A stretch of DNA of 64,000 nucleotides from Nectonema munidae (GCA_030549495.1 JAUIRK010000159.1:81301-145300); one strand, 5' to 3'. Positions 47,583-60,527 are shown, counted from the stretch's first letter. Numbers and translations: made by a program. Notes: generated by a model not told the origin, from the letters alone.

Positions 47583-48480
47583 TCAAAACGTGTATTTTTT
47601 ATTTATGAAGTGTAGTAATGAAAAAGAAAACTTTGTATTTTCGTAAAAATATTTGAAACACGATATGTGCAAAGTAACATCACATTTTGAGCAAGAGCAA
47701 TATGTTTGAGATTTACATACTGCACATCTAGTCCTTTTAATTTTCTTTTCTAAAATGTGATTTTGCCCATCAAATCGAGCTTCATTAGAAATTCTCGATG
47801 CTGCTGTTTTTCGGCCAAATCTTTTTGATGAATTTTTATTGCTATACTTTTGTAATGTGTCCATAACAACGTCTCTTGTAAATCAAAGAAACTTTTTTTA
47901 TTTTCGCGATTCAAATTGAATAATATTGAAGCGTTGTAAAGTGAAGCTTGTAATAGAAAAACTACTAAAGGAAAATGCCATTTCTTAGATCTGGTTGTTG
48001 GTCTATAAGCAAATAATTCATGGAGTCTGTAAATCCCATGTTTTTATTATACAAATAAATTAAATTCGTAAATGCAACTTCAACTTTTTTTCTCAAAGCA
48101 ACATTCCACCGCTTTGCTTTTTTTCAAAGGATATACACTGTTGACATTAGAGATAACGTTGACTATTCCACTATCCTTCTATGCAACAATGCCAATAGTT
48201 GAATTATTATTTACTTTTGAAAAAAAATTTCGTCTGTTTGTAAGCTTTTTGTTTAAACCACAATTTTTGGCCTTATCTTTTCTTATAACTCCGGTGAGAA
48301 TTTCTCTTTTATTTAGTTCTGCTAACTGTTTAATAGATGTGAAGTAATTATCTATAAACAAATGCTTATGCACAAATTGCTGGTCTAATAAATTTAAAAC
48401 TACAATTGCGCCCAACCCAAGTTTTTTATTGTGTAAATTTTGAAGGCCACTTTTACCCTGATTAATTTCAAAGTTTTTGA
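47583..48480 (-). pseudogene. piggyBac transposase, C-terminal half
   Basis: The frame 48415-48179 has HKHLFIDNYFTSIKQLAEL, containing the second catalytic Asp block. In other frames come LYNKNMGFTDSMNYLLI (third-Asp region, degraded) and NGIFL. The frame 47864-47583 ends with RCAVCKSQTYCSCSKCDVTL and HISCF, the cysteine-rich C-terminal domain of piggyBac. The N-terminal half is missing where the Helitron begins. Confidence 0.82.
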
Positions 48481-50310
48481 GATAGCCACAGTTGAGATTT
48501 AAGCAACAAAAAAATCATAAAGAAGATGTTATGCATAAAAATGTAAAGCGTACAAATGAGACTCTACAAGAAACCGAAGAACGTAGGCACAATAATTCTT
48601 TACGTGAAGAACGAAGGCGTGCCGATGAGACTCTACAAGAAACCGAAGAACGTAGGTACAAGGATACTTTAGGTCAACAACGAAAGCGTGCAAATGAGAC
48701 TTTACAACAAACTGAAGAACGTAGATATTGCAATGCACTACGCCAAAGAATTAAAAGATTTAATAATACAAATACTCCTAGTTCCCTGAATTCCGCAAGA
48801 ATAAACAATCAAAATATTTTACCTGATTTGCATTATTTAGGACAGTTTAACATTCTTTGTCCACATTGTCGTGCAATCAAATTTCCAACAGAATCATTTA
48901 AGTGTTGTGTTAACGGAAAAGTAACACTACCAAATCTAGAAGATTTTCCACAAGAACTAAAAGACTTATATTTGAGTGCTTCTCCTAGAGCAAGACATTT
49001 CCGTAAAAACATAAGAATCTATAATACCGCTTTTTGTTTTGCAAGTTTACAAGCAAATATACGTACACCACCTGAAAGTGGTACTCCATGTTTCATGATT
49101 TCTGGACAAATGTATCATAGGTATGATTCCCTGCATCCTGTTGAAAATTAAACACCTAATTTCAGTCAATTATATATTATTGAGCCAGCAACTGCATTGA
49201 ATATGAGAATGGTTAATCCATCCAATTTTACATGTAAAAGAGATGTTATCGAAATAATTCAGAACGTATTAAACAGAGTTTCGCCATATGCTGCAGCTTA
49301 TAGGCAAATGGCCGATGTTGAAAAAGAACAAGAAAAAATTGCAAAGCAAGAGAACCGTTTACCATCAATAATAACAATGGTAATGCTTGAAGGTAATGAC
49401 AGAAAAAGATATAATGCTCCTCTACACGAAGAAGTTGCTGCAATTTTCACCAAAAATGATGGTGCCCCTCCATTTAATAACCAAATTGTTGTATATCCTC
49501 ATAATCAACCTTTTAGACACATTAAATATATTTCTGCAAACATTGATTCAATGATTTACCCACTAATTTTTCCTAGAGGTCAGGCTGAATTGGACCCAAA
49601 TCTTAATCATTTTCCACAACATTCAACTCCGGTGCGCAATAGACTAACATAATTAGAATATTATGTTTATAGGCTTGCTTTTAGAAATGATTTTTTCTGC
49701 TTTGTATTTAGCAGGAAAATTATTTCAACAATTTTTAGTTGATACCTATGTCAAAGTTGAAGGTCAACGTCTTTCTTTTATTTGAAATAATCAAAGACAA
49801 CTAGAGCAGAAACTTATCAAGGGTTGATCGACCATCTGCAAAGTACTGCTGATGATCATAATTTACGTGTCGCTAATATTGTAGTTTTTCTATCTACCTT
49901 TCAGGGGACTTTACGTCAAATGCATCAATTATATCTTGTGGCTAAAAATGGGAAACCTGATCTTTTTTTAACATTTACATGTAATCCAAAATGACCAAAA
50001 ATTATTGAAATTTTTTTGACAGATCAAACATCTTCTGATAGACTCGACTTGGTTTCACGGGTTTTCAAACTAAAAGTTGAAGCCTTAAAGAATGACTTAA
50101 AGAATGGTGTTCTTGGTGTTATTTGTGGCCACGTGGATGTTATTGAGTTCCAAAAAAGAGGACTTCCTCATGTTCACATGCTCTTACATCTAAGTAATGA
50201 TTCTAAATTGTATAATGCAGACCACATTGACACCCTCATTTCTGCACAAATCCCTGATCCTGAAGAAAATATTAATTTGATATAAAAAATATTTTTCAAA
50301 AAAAAATTTG

Positions 50311-52255
50311 TTAAAAATTAAAACTTAAAATTTATGTTCCCATATGGGAACACTGGCAGTCTCTATACAAATAAAAAAAATTTTATGATATTTTTAAATT
50401 TTAAGTTTTATCATATTTTAAACTTTTTTTTGCTCATATTTACTTTAGTTTATACTTTTAAAATGTCTTCTTTTCCTTTACTTAATGATGCTATTGATCA
50501 CGTTGGATTTTTTAATAAAACTCAAGATATCGTGGTACTCACACCAGATCTTCCAAATTGAGATTGTGATAGCGAATCTGAAAATATTAACGCAAATTTG
50601 GAAGATATTAGCTTATTTGAACCAGCAGGTAAACTCGAAGTTTTTTCTCATGATTCATACGATAATGAAGTAACGAAAAGAAGTAAAAAGAAATCTAAAT
50701 TCCCATCTGTTAAATGGAAAAAACAGAATCTTTTCAGGGTTCCTTATTGAATACTTTTTCTGAAGATGTCAACGATTTATACTGTTTATATCATGACGAC
50801 TCCTTTTCAACTTTGGAATCTGTTTTTTACAAAAGAAATAGTTGAAAATATAACTTATTAAACAAAAGAATTTGCAATGCGTGATAATAATGATTCTTTT
50901 TTTCAGCTTACTGAGCAAGATAATCTTAATTTTTTGGGTATTGTATTGCTATCTGGGTATCATATACTTCCAATTGAGCAAGATTATTGGTCTAATCAAC
51001 CAGACTTGGGAGTTCAATTAGTATCTCAAACAATGAGTAGAAATAAATTTTTAAAAATAAAACAAAATTTGCACTTCAATGATAACAGGAATTTAGACCC
51101 AAATTACAAAATGTCTAAAGTAAGACCATTATTCGATGATTTAAATAAATCTTTAATTCAATTTGGAATTTTTCACTCAAATTTGAGCATTGACGAAAGT
51201 ATGGTACTATATTTTGAAAGACATAGTTCAAAAATGTTTATCAAAGGAAAGCCTATTCGATTTGGTTACAAGATTTGGTGTCTCTGCGGTTTCGATGGCT
51301 ATCCATATTTTCTGAAAATATATTGCGGAAAAAACAATGAAAAAAGGAAAGAGGGTCTTGGAACAACTGTTGTAAATGAAATGCTTAAAAAGGTAAAAGT
51401 TTTATCTAATATAGAAAATCATGTCTTTTACTTCGAATAATTTTTTTACAAGTTATCAACTGTTAAAGGAATTGAAAATTCAAAATGCCAAAGGAATTGG
51501 AAAAGTAAGAAAAAACAGATGCATGCGGGCTTATGTTTTTATGTCTCAAAAATTAAAATTACGTGGAGAATTTGATTATTGTTGTGATGGCGATGTTTAT
51601 TTTTGTAAGTGGAATGATAATTCTGAAGTTTTAATTGGTAGCAACTTTATATGACATAGTCCTCTTGGTACATCATTCAGAAGAATTAAAAAACAAGGAA
51701 GCGTTACTATAAAAATACCCAACTTAATTAAAATGTATAATTTAGGTATGGGAGGAGTAGACGTTTTTGATCGTTTTTTATCCTCATATAGGCCAATGAT
51801 TCGTGGAAAAAAATGGTACTGGCATTTGTTTGTACATTCTTTGAATGTATCAAGAGTTTCTGCTTGGTTGTTTTATTGCAAGTTGCACTCTAAAAAAAAT
51901 TGTCTCACTTAGAATTTAGAAGAAGCATTACTTTATGTTTACTAAATACGAAATTACGAAACATCCTAAAAATAAAAATGGAAAAAAGTAAACTTACCAC
52001 CAGATATACGATTTGATGACATCGATCACACTAAAGTTTCTACTACACAAGGTAGATGTAAAGTTTGTTTAAAAAATACACGTATAATGTGTTCTAAGTG
52101 CCAAATTCGTCTTCATGCTGATAAAGGCTTTAAGTGTTTTGATTTATATCATAAAAAATAAACTTTTTTTTTATTTTGCATTTTGCACTAATCTTTAGTG
52201 TTCCCACATGGGAACATTCGTATAAAATCAAACTAATTTCTAGAAAAAAAATTAA
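50311..52255 (+). mobile_element. piggyBac element nested in the Helitron
   Basis: The subterminal palindromes ATGTTCCCATATGGGAACA (left) and GTGTTCCCACATGGGAACAT (right) face each other at 50334 and 52197. TTAA occurs at 50311 and 52252 as the likely target sites. The Helitron coding sequence stops before it and continues after it. Confidence 0.8.
50463..52161 (+). pseudogene. piggyBac transposase (inactivated)
   Basis: The frame begins MSSFPLLNDAIDHVGFFNKT, then NFLGIVLLSGYHILPIEQDY, LSIDESMVLYFERHSSKMF (first Asp), RFGYKIWCLCGFDGYPYF, GMGGVDVFDRFLSSYRPMI (third Asp), and ends with the Cys-rich GRCKVCLKN, RIMCSKCQIRLHADKGFKCF. At the second catalytic site, normally FDNFFTS, the sequence reads FE then a stop then FFTS. 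The Asp is replaced and the protein truncated. Further stops occur upstream. Confidence 0.88.
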
Positions 52256-54339
52256 CGAGTGAATTCTATCCTTTTTATACAAAATAAAATCAAAAAAATA
52301 TAACTTTCAAAAAAATTTACTTATATTTTATGAGTGGCATGAAAAAGGTTATAATACTGGCTCTCCTTTATATTTTAGACCTGACAACGGCCGCACAGTC
52401 ACTATCAGAAATGTTGAATTAGATAACAGATGGGTTGTCCCTTATAACCCTTTTCTATGTAAAAAAATACAGCACAATTTATTTTAGAGAAGGCGAAGAA
52501 AATCCCGCCCTTTCTAGGGCCCATCATACAATGTTAATTGCTTGGTTCTACCTAAATCAAAATGATGAAAACGCCAGGCAGTACTTATACACAGATATTC
52601 CTTATCATTATGTCTTCAAAAGTTCGGAAAAAATGGGTAATTAGACAGAGGGGGGCTGAGAAAGTAGTAAGTAGGATGTATAACGCCAGTATTAGAGAGG
52701 GTGAGCGATACTTTCTACGCATTCTTCTTTTGCACGTACCTGGTGCCACATCTTATGAGTATTTAAAAACATATAATGGAACTTTATATTCAACTTTTAG
52801 GGAAGCATGTATTGCACGTAATTTATTAGTAGATGACAGTTTATGGGTTCGCACAATCACAGAATTAGTTGAAACGGCCCTTCACAAATAAGAACTTCAT
52901 TTTCTTTTATTTTAATTCATGGTGAGCCAAGTAATCCTTCTCATTTGTGGCAAACCTTTCGTTACGATATAATAGAGGATTATCTCTAGTATGAGTCGGA
53001 TTTCAAAGCTGAACAATCTGCACTTGGAGAAATTCAAAGTATTCCGAACAATTTGGTAAGACACTTATTGATTTTGGACTTCCAGAATTGAAAGAAACAT
53101 TAATTGAAGATCCACCCAATATCCAATAAGCTAGACAAGAAGCTTCTAATTTAAGAAATATGCTTAACCCAGAACAGATATCTGTTGCTGATTCAGTAAT
53201 TTGTTCATTAGAAAAAAATGACAAATCTTCAGCTAAAGTTTTCTTTATTGATGGTCCAGGTGACACCGGTAAGATTTTCACATATAACTACATTATTAAA
53301 GAAATAATTGGTCGTAATTTGAATGTTCTTACTTGTGCTTGGACAGGAATTGCTGCCACTTTATTGAAAAAAGGCAGAACTGTTCATTCCGTTTTTAAGT
53401 TACCTGTTCCTGTTTTAGATAATTCAACATGTAATATTAAACTAAACAGTAAACATGCAGGATTTATTCGTAAACAAGATATTATAATTTTTGACGAAAC
53501 TAGCATGATTCCAAAATACGCCCTTGAAGCCATTGATAAAATGCTTAGAGATATCTGTAACACAAGTAAACCACTTGCTGGAAAAACTATTCTTTTTTGG
53601 TGGAGACTTCCGTCAAACATTACCAGTTGAAAAAGAGGAAACCCCGCTCAAATCATTGAAACATGCTTGAAAAGTTCATATATGGCCCTTAGTTAAAGTC
53701 TTTCATTTCCACACCAATATGAGGGAAGCTCAACAAGACCACCTCTTTTCAGAATTTCTTCTTTCTCTGGGAAATGGACAATTGCTTGTTTATAACGATC
53801 ATTTCAAAGATTGTATTGAGATACCAAATCAATGTGTATTAACTAAAAGTGATAACATCATTGCTTCTGTTTTTAATGATGATGGTATTAACGTTGCAGG
53901 CAAAGTAATTTCAACTCCTACTAATGAAGACTCTTTAGAAATTAACAACCAAGTACTACATCAACTTTCGCGGAAATCTAAAACATATTACAGTACTGAT
54001 TCTGTTGTTACAAATAATCAAGAAGAAATTGATCTTTATCCAATGGAATTTCTCAATTTCTTAACACCATCTGGTATGCCACAACATAAACTCATTTTAC
54101 AATTAGGATGTATCGTAAAGCTTCTTCAAAATCTTAGTCTTAAGAATGATCTCTGAAATGGAACACATCTTAGAATATCTAAATTATTGGATAATACAAT
54201 TGAATGTCAAATTCTTACTGGTGTTAACTGTGCAAAGAATGTTCTGATTACTAGAATTTCACCGTCTCCTAACGATAAAAATCTTTCCAGCAAGATCTTT
54301 TCAGGCCATTAAATTTCAAGTCTATCAAACACATCAACA

Positions 54340-55236
54340 AGAATATCACAACAATAATTTATATACAAAAAATATAGTTAACCCACAAATTTTTCATTGA
54401 AATATATTTTAATTATTTTCCATCTCTTATTCTGGTTATAAATATGATTATTTTTAGGGTTTGCACAAAAAAAACAAACACAAAAAAACCATTCCATTCT
54501 AAAACCATATGGCTTTGGTCGATGTGGGGAATCTTAGTTAGGACAAAATATAGATATAAAAGCACAAAAGAACTAAAAAGATCAATACTACACAAATATT
54601 TTTAACAAAACTAAAAATACCAAAAAAAATGAATTGTACATAAAAAAATATATCATAGGTGGATGGGGCAATACAAAGTAGAATCTTAAAGTTGTAGGTA
54701 AAAATACTTGAAAATACAAGTAATACAAAATGGCGGTTAAAATCAGCCGAATAAACAATTATAAAAATCTTTAAAAAGGGTAGAAAACAGTCCAAACATA
54801 TTTGAGAATCGGAAAAAAGAGTAATCAGATAACTATAATTAGTAGTCGTAGCCAAACAGGCAACAATGAGTGTGAGATTTCTGGATCACATGTTATCTCA
54901 GCCTTTGAGCGGTTAATACCTTTAATAAGCTTCTCATGCTATTTTTCGAATATTTAGAGACTTCTATTTGATCATATGATATAATATATGTATGCATGTT
55001 TGAATCGCACAATTTTTTGATCAATACAAGTGTATACATTCACCATGCACTACATTCATTCAAACATGACACTGATAACTTTGTTTACACTTTAACAAAG
55101 GCATGCATTCATTTTTGTTGTGTCTAAAATAAAAGTTTTTAAAACATGTTTTATAAATATTGAAGCAAACCTTACTTAATTTCTGTTTTGCAAAATTTTT
55201 GAGAATGTCAGCTCAATTGGTTTTAGTATATAACTA
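54340..55236. other. Non-coding gap after the Helitron
   Basis: A/T-rich; no Helitron 3' end in the plus orientation is seen. Nothing else recognised. Confidence 0.4.
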
Positions 55237-55300
55237 CTAGCCGGTCCCGTGGTCGTTTCTCGCTTCGCTCAAAACATAGGATTCTTGGTAGTTGTAATTT
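55237..55300 (-). mobile_element. Helitron-type 3' end, inverted
   Basis: On the minus strand this reads CCTATGTTTTGAGCGAAGCG, AGAAACGACCACGGGACCGG and then CTAGTAG, matching the ends at 30660-30712 and 58825-58850. The element would extend to higher coordinates, but its far end is not recognised. Confidence 0.7.
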
Positions 55301-55579
55301 GATTGATTTTAATCAAAAATATCAGTACTATTGAATTAACGATTCTTATTTTTGAAAGATTTTGATTGATTTTTAAACTAAATCAACACCATAAAAAGGA
55401 TATAGTTATTTAATTTGAAAATCAATTAAAAACAGACACGAAGCTGCGGTAAACTGGATACACTAAACATGGCGGTTTTTATTCCTGCATTTTACATGTG
55501 TATTTCTAAAAATGCGATTTTTTGTTTATTATTCGAAGCTTATTTACATGTATGCGTGTGTATAAATGAATTTTAAATT

Positions 55580-56740
55580 ATTTTATCTGGAACACAGGTC
55601 CCCCCAAGCCTACACTTTTTGTACACAGTAATATCCACTGTTGTATGCAACACAATAAAACAAAACAAATTTAATGTGATAAATCAAAATATTCAATGAA
55701 AGTTTTTTATATATAAAATGTTTCAACTATTAGCAACACTTTACTTTAGTTTCCATAAAAACCAAAAAAAAAGTTTTTCAGAAAATCATAATTTGAGTTA
55801 GAAAGTCAAAATTTCAAAAATTTAAATAAAAAAAACAATTTATTTTTCTTTGAAAAGCATATTAGTACTTCATATTCAAGAAACATACTTCTAAATACAT
55901 ATTTTTAAATTACAAAAATAGTCTGCTTCTAGAATGTATTATAGCTTGAAACGGTTTTGCATTTTTGAAACGCTGACAAAATTCAGGGACAATTTTTTTT
56001 GTATATGCGGTAACAAGAGGGTTAATACTCTATCTTACACAACTTTTTCTATAATTCTTATGTACATCCATGTAAATGAAATTTTATATACATTTAATAG
56101 ATTTTTCTCTATTCTTGCTATGTACATTCATGTTAATTAAATTTCTATATCTAACAATGGAAATTTTTCTATGTACACGTGTACATTAAATTGAATACGT
56201 GAATTAATACTCTATCTTACAGAACTTTTTATACACTTCCTAACCATAAAAAAAATTTTCTATACATTTCAAAAGATTTTTTTACTTGCTATGTACATCC
56301 ATGTTATTTAAATACCTCTATACCTTACAATAAAAGTTTTTCTACGTAAATAATACACATTAAGAACATTCTAGGAAAATTCATTTGCGCCGCTATGACC
56401 TTTATTCCCAACATCACAATTATCTTTGTTTATTCTCAACATTCTCATTAGCTTTACATCTCATTCTCATTATTTTATTATTATTTATATATTTGCTTTG
56501 AAAAGGGAGCTTATACTGCAAAACTAGTTAGCAAAATTCAACAATAAAGTAGCAAATTTTTACAATTTTTTTATTTGTTATAAATACTTCACCTCAATGG
56601 GCATATCTGTCAAAATTTTATTTCTATCTTTTAAATTCATCATGATTAGCATTACAGTCACAAATTTTAATTTGAGATGGAAACTAAGATTCTGAAAGGA
56701 CCAAAATTTAAAGGCGTAACAACTTTATTATACTTACTTT
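55580..56740. other. Non-coding gap with diverged tandem repeats
   Basis: Between about 56020 and 56350 a block with TTAATACTCTATCTTACA and CTATGTACATCCATGT-type words recurs two to three times at irregular spacing. No gene is seen. Confidence 0.45.
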
Positions 56741-56749
56741 TGTCGAAAT

Positions 56750-58180
56750 TGGAGGTTACGCAATTTCTTGAGAATTCAACAAAAATTTGATATTGAGCAT
56801 TTTTGAAAGTATATAGGGATGAAAAAATTTATTTAATAATTTCTAAAAAAATATTTAAAAAAAGGAAAAGTTTTTGAATAAATGCCTTGTCCGTATATAA
56901 AGCTTAGAATAATTCCAATCGTTCCATCATAATTAACACATTCTAAAGCCTTATTCATATGTACTTCGAGTTCTTCGCCTTTTGCAATTTTTTTTTCTCC
57001 TGAAATATTTTAGGATATAAAATAAAGTAAAACAAAGCCAATGATATCTTACTATTCCAATCGTAACAAAAAGCATCATAGTTTAGGGATATCTTGGCAT
57101 AAAAATAAGAACCATCTTTGTATATATCTGTTATGTTCATACCTGAAATGAAGTAATAATGATATTATAACTAGTTAATCGAAAAAAACACTTTACTTGG
57201 AACGAAATCGTCATAAGAAGTTTTATAAATCAAAAATTCCAATTCAGAAGGTGTTAAAAATTCCGAGTGTAAGATAATGTTTTTGGATGATTTCAAATAA
57301 TTTCTTCGAAAAAGATTTTGAAATTTATAATTCATACCCCGTCTAGGAAGAAACTTTTCTATTAAAAGTTGAGTTTTTTTAACTAAAAATGACAAAAATT
57401 AATCAGAAGAAATTTGAATGATTTTCTTATGACCTGAATGAAAATCTTTGTTAACGTTTATTTTGGAAATGTCTTCTTCGTTTGTAAATGTTATTTGCAA
57501 ACTAGATTTTGGTAAAAATACGATTCCTGAAATGTATAAATGAGATTCTAAAAAGAAACAATATAAATGATTTATTTGAAAAAGTAAAAGATCATACCTT
57601 CTTTCATATAAAATTTTACGGAGTAAAATTTGAATTTACCAAGCGCATTTTCACATATTATTAATAGCGGTTCTGAAATGTTGTTAGTAAATTTGACATA
57701 TTCACTTTTTGTAACTTGAAAATCTAAAATTAAAAATTTTTATAATCATAGTATAACTTAAGAAGTAATTGAGACACATTTTTTTTATTTCATTTAAAAA
57801 TGTCATAAACCTAAATTGATCTGAATAGCAGCATGCGAGTTTTTATCAATGTTTAAAATATCTCTGTGATTCTTGAAAAAATTACCCAAGATACGTTTTT
57901 TGTGGAAGAAGTTCGAATCGAGATGGATTCAAAAGAATTACAGCATAATCACTATCAAGTCCCAAAACAAAATTTTTGCTTTATGCTCATTGCCAATCAT
58001 ATCTATGAATCCCATATCATTGGAAGATAAATTAAGTTCTAGATTAACTATAACTTTATGCATGTACTAACATGAATATGCTAATATTTTATATATTTAT
58101 TGCCTCCAAATAAATTATCTATAATACTTTTGAATGACTATATCAACTTGTTAAAGGCTAAAATTTAAATAACCTGGTTA
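56750..58180 (-). CDS. Duplicated unknown gene, copy 2 (better preserved)
   Basis: Splice-defined exons from the 5' side: 57734-57598, 57550-57437, 57379-57201, 57141-57051 and 57003 to a stop near 56833. All junctions are phase 1 and the frame is open throughout. Peptides: FQVTKSEYVKFTNNISEPLL; LYISGIVFLPKSSLQITF; NIILHSEFLTPSELEFLIYK; MNITDIYKDGSYFYAKISLN; KIAKGEELEVHMNKALEC. Further upstream 58060-57900 also aligns with copy 1 (NLELNLSSNDMGFIDMIG; VLGLDSDYAVILLNPSRFEL) but needs a one-base frameshift. That last piece weakly recalls macroglobulin-type domains of alpha-2-macroglobulin/TEP proteins; this is speculation. Start codon and promoter were not found, so it may be an internal part of a larger gene. 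Confidence 0.6.
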
Positions 58181-58249
58181 TAGTATAGCAAACGATTAAA
58201 ATATTTTAAGGACCCAGTAAACTGTAGCATGGCAGGTTGGTTGAGATGA

Positions 58250-58540
58250 TGGAAAGCACGGAAGCCTCTGGAATCGCTTCCTCATCGATTAGATTAGATT
58301 TTATTTAAAGAATCAAATAGACATATTAAGACAAAGCAATGATGCAATATGTTTTAATGCAGCAGAAAAAACAGGTTTTATCTTTTTTTCTTCATATTTC
58401 CAAGTCTTGTTTTGAAGATCTTCAAAGGAAAATTAATCCTTCGAGATGAAGAATCTTCAGAAATCCAACTTTGCAAATTAATTAAATATGTTCACACTTG
58501 ACCACTACGTCATTTTTAAAAAATAACATACAATTATAAC
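58250..58540. other. Non-coding gap
   Basis: Sequence between copy 2 of the duplicated gene and the Helitron remnant; nothing recognisable. Confidence 0.35.
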
Positions 58541-58544
58541 CTAT

Positions 58545-58852
58545 AAAGACATTTCCGTAAGAACATAAGAATCTATAATAATGCTTTTTGTTTTGCAAGT
58601 TTACAAGCAAATATACGTACACCACCTGGAAGTGGTACTCCATGTTTCAGGATTTCAGGACAAATGTATCATAGGTATGATTCCCTGCATCCTGTTGAAA
58701 ATCAAACACCCAATTTCAGTAAATTATATATTATTGAGCCAGCAAATGCATTGAATATGAGAATGGCTAATCCATCCAATTTTACATGTAAAAGAGATGT
58801 TGTCGAAATAATTCAAAAGCGAGAAACGATCACCGGAGAGGCTAGTATATAA
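58545..58852 (+). mobile_element. Chimeric Helitron remnant: Rep N-terminal piece joined to a 3' end
   Basis: 58547-58816 is nearly identical to 48995-49263 of the large Helitron (GYD- and PVEN-coding region included). Directly after AATAATTCA it switches to AAAGCGAGAAACGATCACCG, GAGAGG and CTAG, the Helitron-type 3' end. It looks like an internally deleted, non-autonomous derivative. Confidence 0.85.
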
Positions 58853-59081
58853 ATAATTTCAACCAATCAGAATGCTTCCAGCGTCAGACACTTTAAAAAA
58901 GAAAGACTTTTAAAAAAGCTCCGTGTCACTTCTATCAAATTATAACAATACACGCATTCTTAAATATTCTTCAAATACCAATTTTATATGCTATTGCTTG
59001 TGACAAAAAACAACAGACATACAGGTATTTACTTTATAGGTATTTTGCTATATTCTACAGGTATTTTGCTATTTAAGACTA

Positions 59082-60040
59082 ATTTTCGATCATTTAAAAG
59101 AAATTATAAATTCAAATCAATTGAAAGCTATATTTGGGGATTTTGAGCAGGCGATAATTTCAGTTGCACGAGAAGTAAGTTTACATATATGAATACTCCA
59201 TACTTAGGAAATCATAAATTTTTAGCGTTTCCTATAACATTGTCTACCACGGATGCTATTTTCATTTTTGCCAAAGCATATACAGAAAGCTATCTGAAAT
59301 GGGCTTCCGTCCCTTATATTCAAAAAGTTTATCTTTCAGACAGAGCATAAAAATGTTACTTGCTTTAGCGTTCTTATCTGAGAATGAAGTATCATTTTGG
59401 TTTATAATCATTACAATTAATATAACATAATTAACCTTAAATTATTTTAATGTTAATATGTTTTTAAACAAAGATCAAAGTTGCTTATAGAAAGCTGAAA
59501 AGAATGATGAATATTTTCAAGAAGATTTTTTTTTATATTTTGAAACAACTGGCTTGGCTCAATAGAATAATTATGTGGAACGTTTTCACAAGAAAAATTA
59601 GAACAAACAATCATTGCGAAGGATTTTACAACAGATGAATTTTTTTGTTGTATAAATAATTTGTTTTAATTGTACCATGTTTAAGTTTGAAATCGTCATT
59701 ATATTATGAAAAGACTTCAACATGGGAAGTGATTGATTTTTTTATTAAAAGTGAGGAGAGACTTTGGGTTGACGTGCCTGAAATAAAGTCATTAAACTCA
59801 AAATATAACCGGAATGGAGGCAAGAAAGACAGAAAAGAAGATCAAGAAAAAATGATTGAGGAAATATATGCAGCATATCTAGTAGACAAAAACGTATACA
59901 TGTTTTTAAGTAGAATTTCAATATGTATATCCTCTCCTCAGAACATGGAAACATCCAATACTGATGACGAATTTTGTGTAAATTTTTCAATATTGAATGC
60001 TTCATCTTCGTTCAGCATTTCAAATATATTAAACAATTGA
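59082..60040 (+). pseudogene. MULE-type transposase relic
   Basis: Reads LKAIFGDFEQAIISVAREV (the DFE block of MULE transposases), then after a likely short intron (GTAAGT..TTTTTAG, about 59174-59225) GCYFHFCQSIYRKLSEMGFR and SFRQSIKMLLALAFLSENEV. It continues with WNVFTRKIRTNNHCEGFYNR. GCxFHFCQ and RTNNxxEG are characteristic of this family (MULE/FLYWCH-linked). A final open frame at 59687-60040 (EVIDFFIKSEERLWVDVPEI) is the probable C-terminus. Stops and frameshifts separate the parts. Confidence 0.78.
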
Positions 60041-60500
60041 CTGTTAATTTTGAAGTGAACTAACTATACAAATAATTTTTTTTTCTGTTTACTTTGAATT
60101 AGTTTTTATATTTGGCTAGTAAATATAGTGTTTAAATCATTTAACACTATATATAGTTTTATATAGTTGGTTTATATAGTTGAAGATATAGTTTACATCT
60201 TTAACGAGTTTTATTTAGGTTTCTATTTTACCTATAATTACGCTTTTACCAACTATAAGTTTTAGTTTTTGTTTTAACAATGCACATAATTTAATTTTTT
60301 CTAGAATCTATAAATTTTATTTTACTACTACATATTTAAGTTAAATTTTTACCTATTTTTAATTAACTAATTCAAAAACTTAACTAATAACTAACTAATT
60401 ACTAAATCTTGAAAATTTTTAGCACGTTTAGATTTTAGGACATACTGTTTAGATTACAGATTAAAATGTAAGCAAAATCGCCATTTTAAAATGTGAGTTT
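60041..60500. other. Non-coding gap
   Basis: Contains TATATAGTT-type short repeats around 60110-60200. No gene is seen. Confidence 0.4.
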
Positions 60501-60527
60501 CCAAGTCTCTTCTTAGCCAAATCTTAT

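Larger units (their letters stand above)
48492..54330 (+). pseudogene. Helitron Rep/helicase, decayed, with nested piggyBac
   Basis: 48492-49151 has four near-repeats of NETLQETEERR followed by YLGQFNILCPHCRAIKFP and NLEDFPQELKDLY, the Helitron-like N-terminal region. 49197-49652 has YAAAYRQMADVEKEQ and SMIYPLIFPRGQAE. The Rep HUH motif is QKRGLPHVHMLLHL at about 50160. After the piggyBac come WVVPYNPFL, PALSRAHHTMLIAWFYLNQN and GERYFLRILLLHVPGATSYE. The Pif1-type helicase (53160-54270) has FFIDGPGDTGKIFTYNYI (Walker A, Gly to Asp and Thr to Ile), IIIFDETSMI (Walker B) and LTGVNCAKNVLITRI. The Y2 segment of Rep seems deleted. Many stops make it inactive. Confidence 0.88.

Noticed and set aside
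57880-58060. Firm assignment of the duplicated gene to the alpha-2-macroglobulin/TEP family
   Set aside because: It rests on one short stretch that needs a frameshift; no thioester motif or other family landmark is seen.
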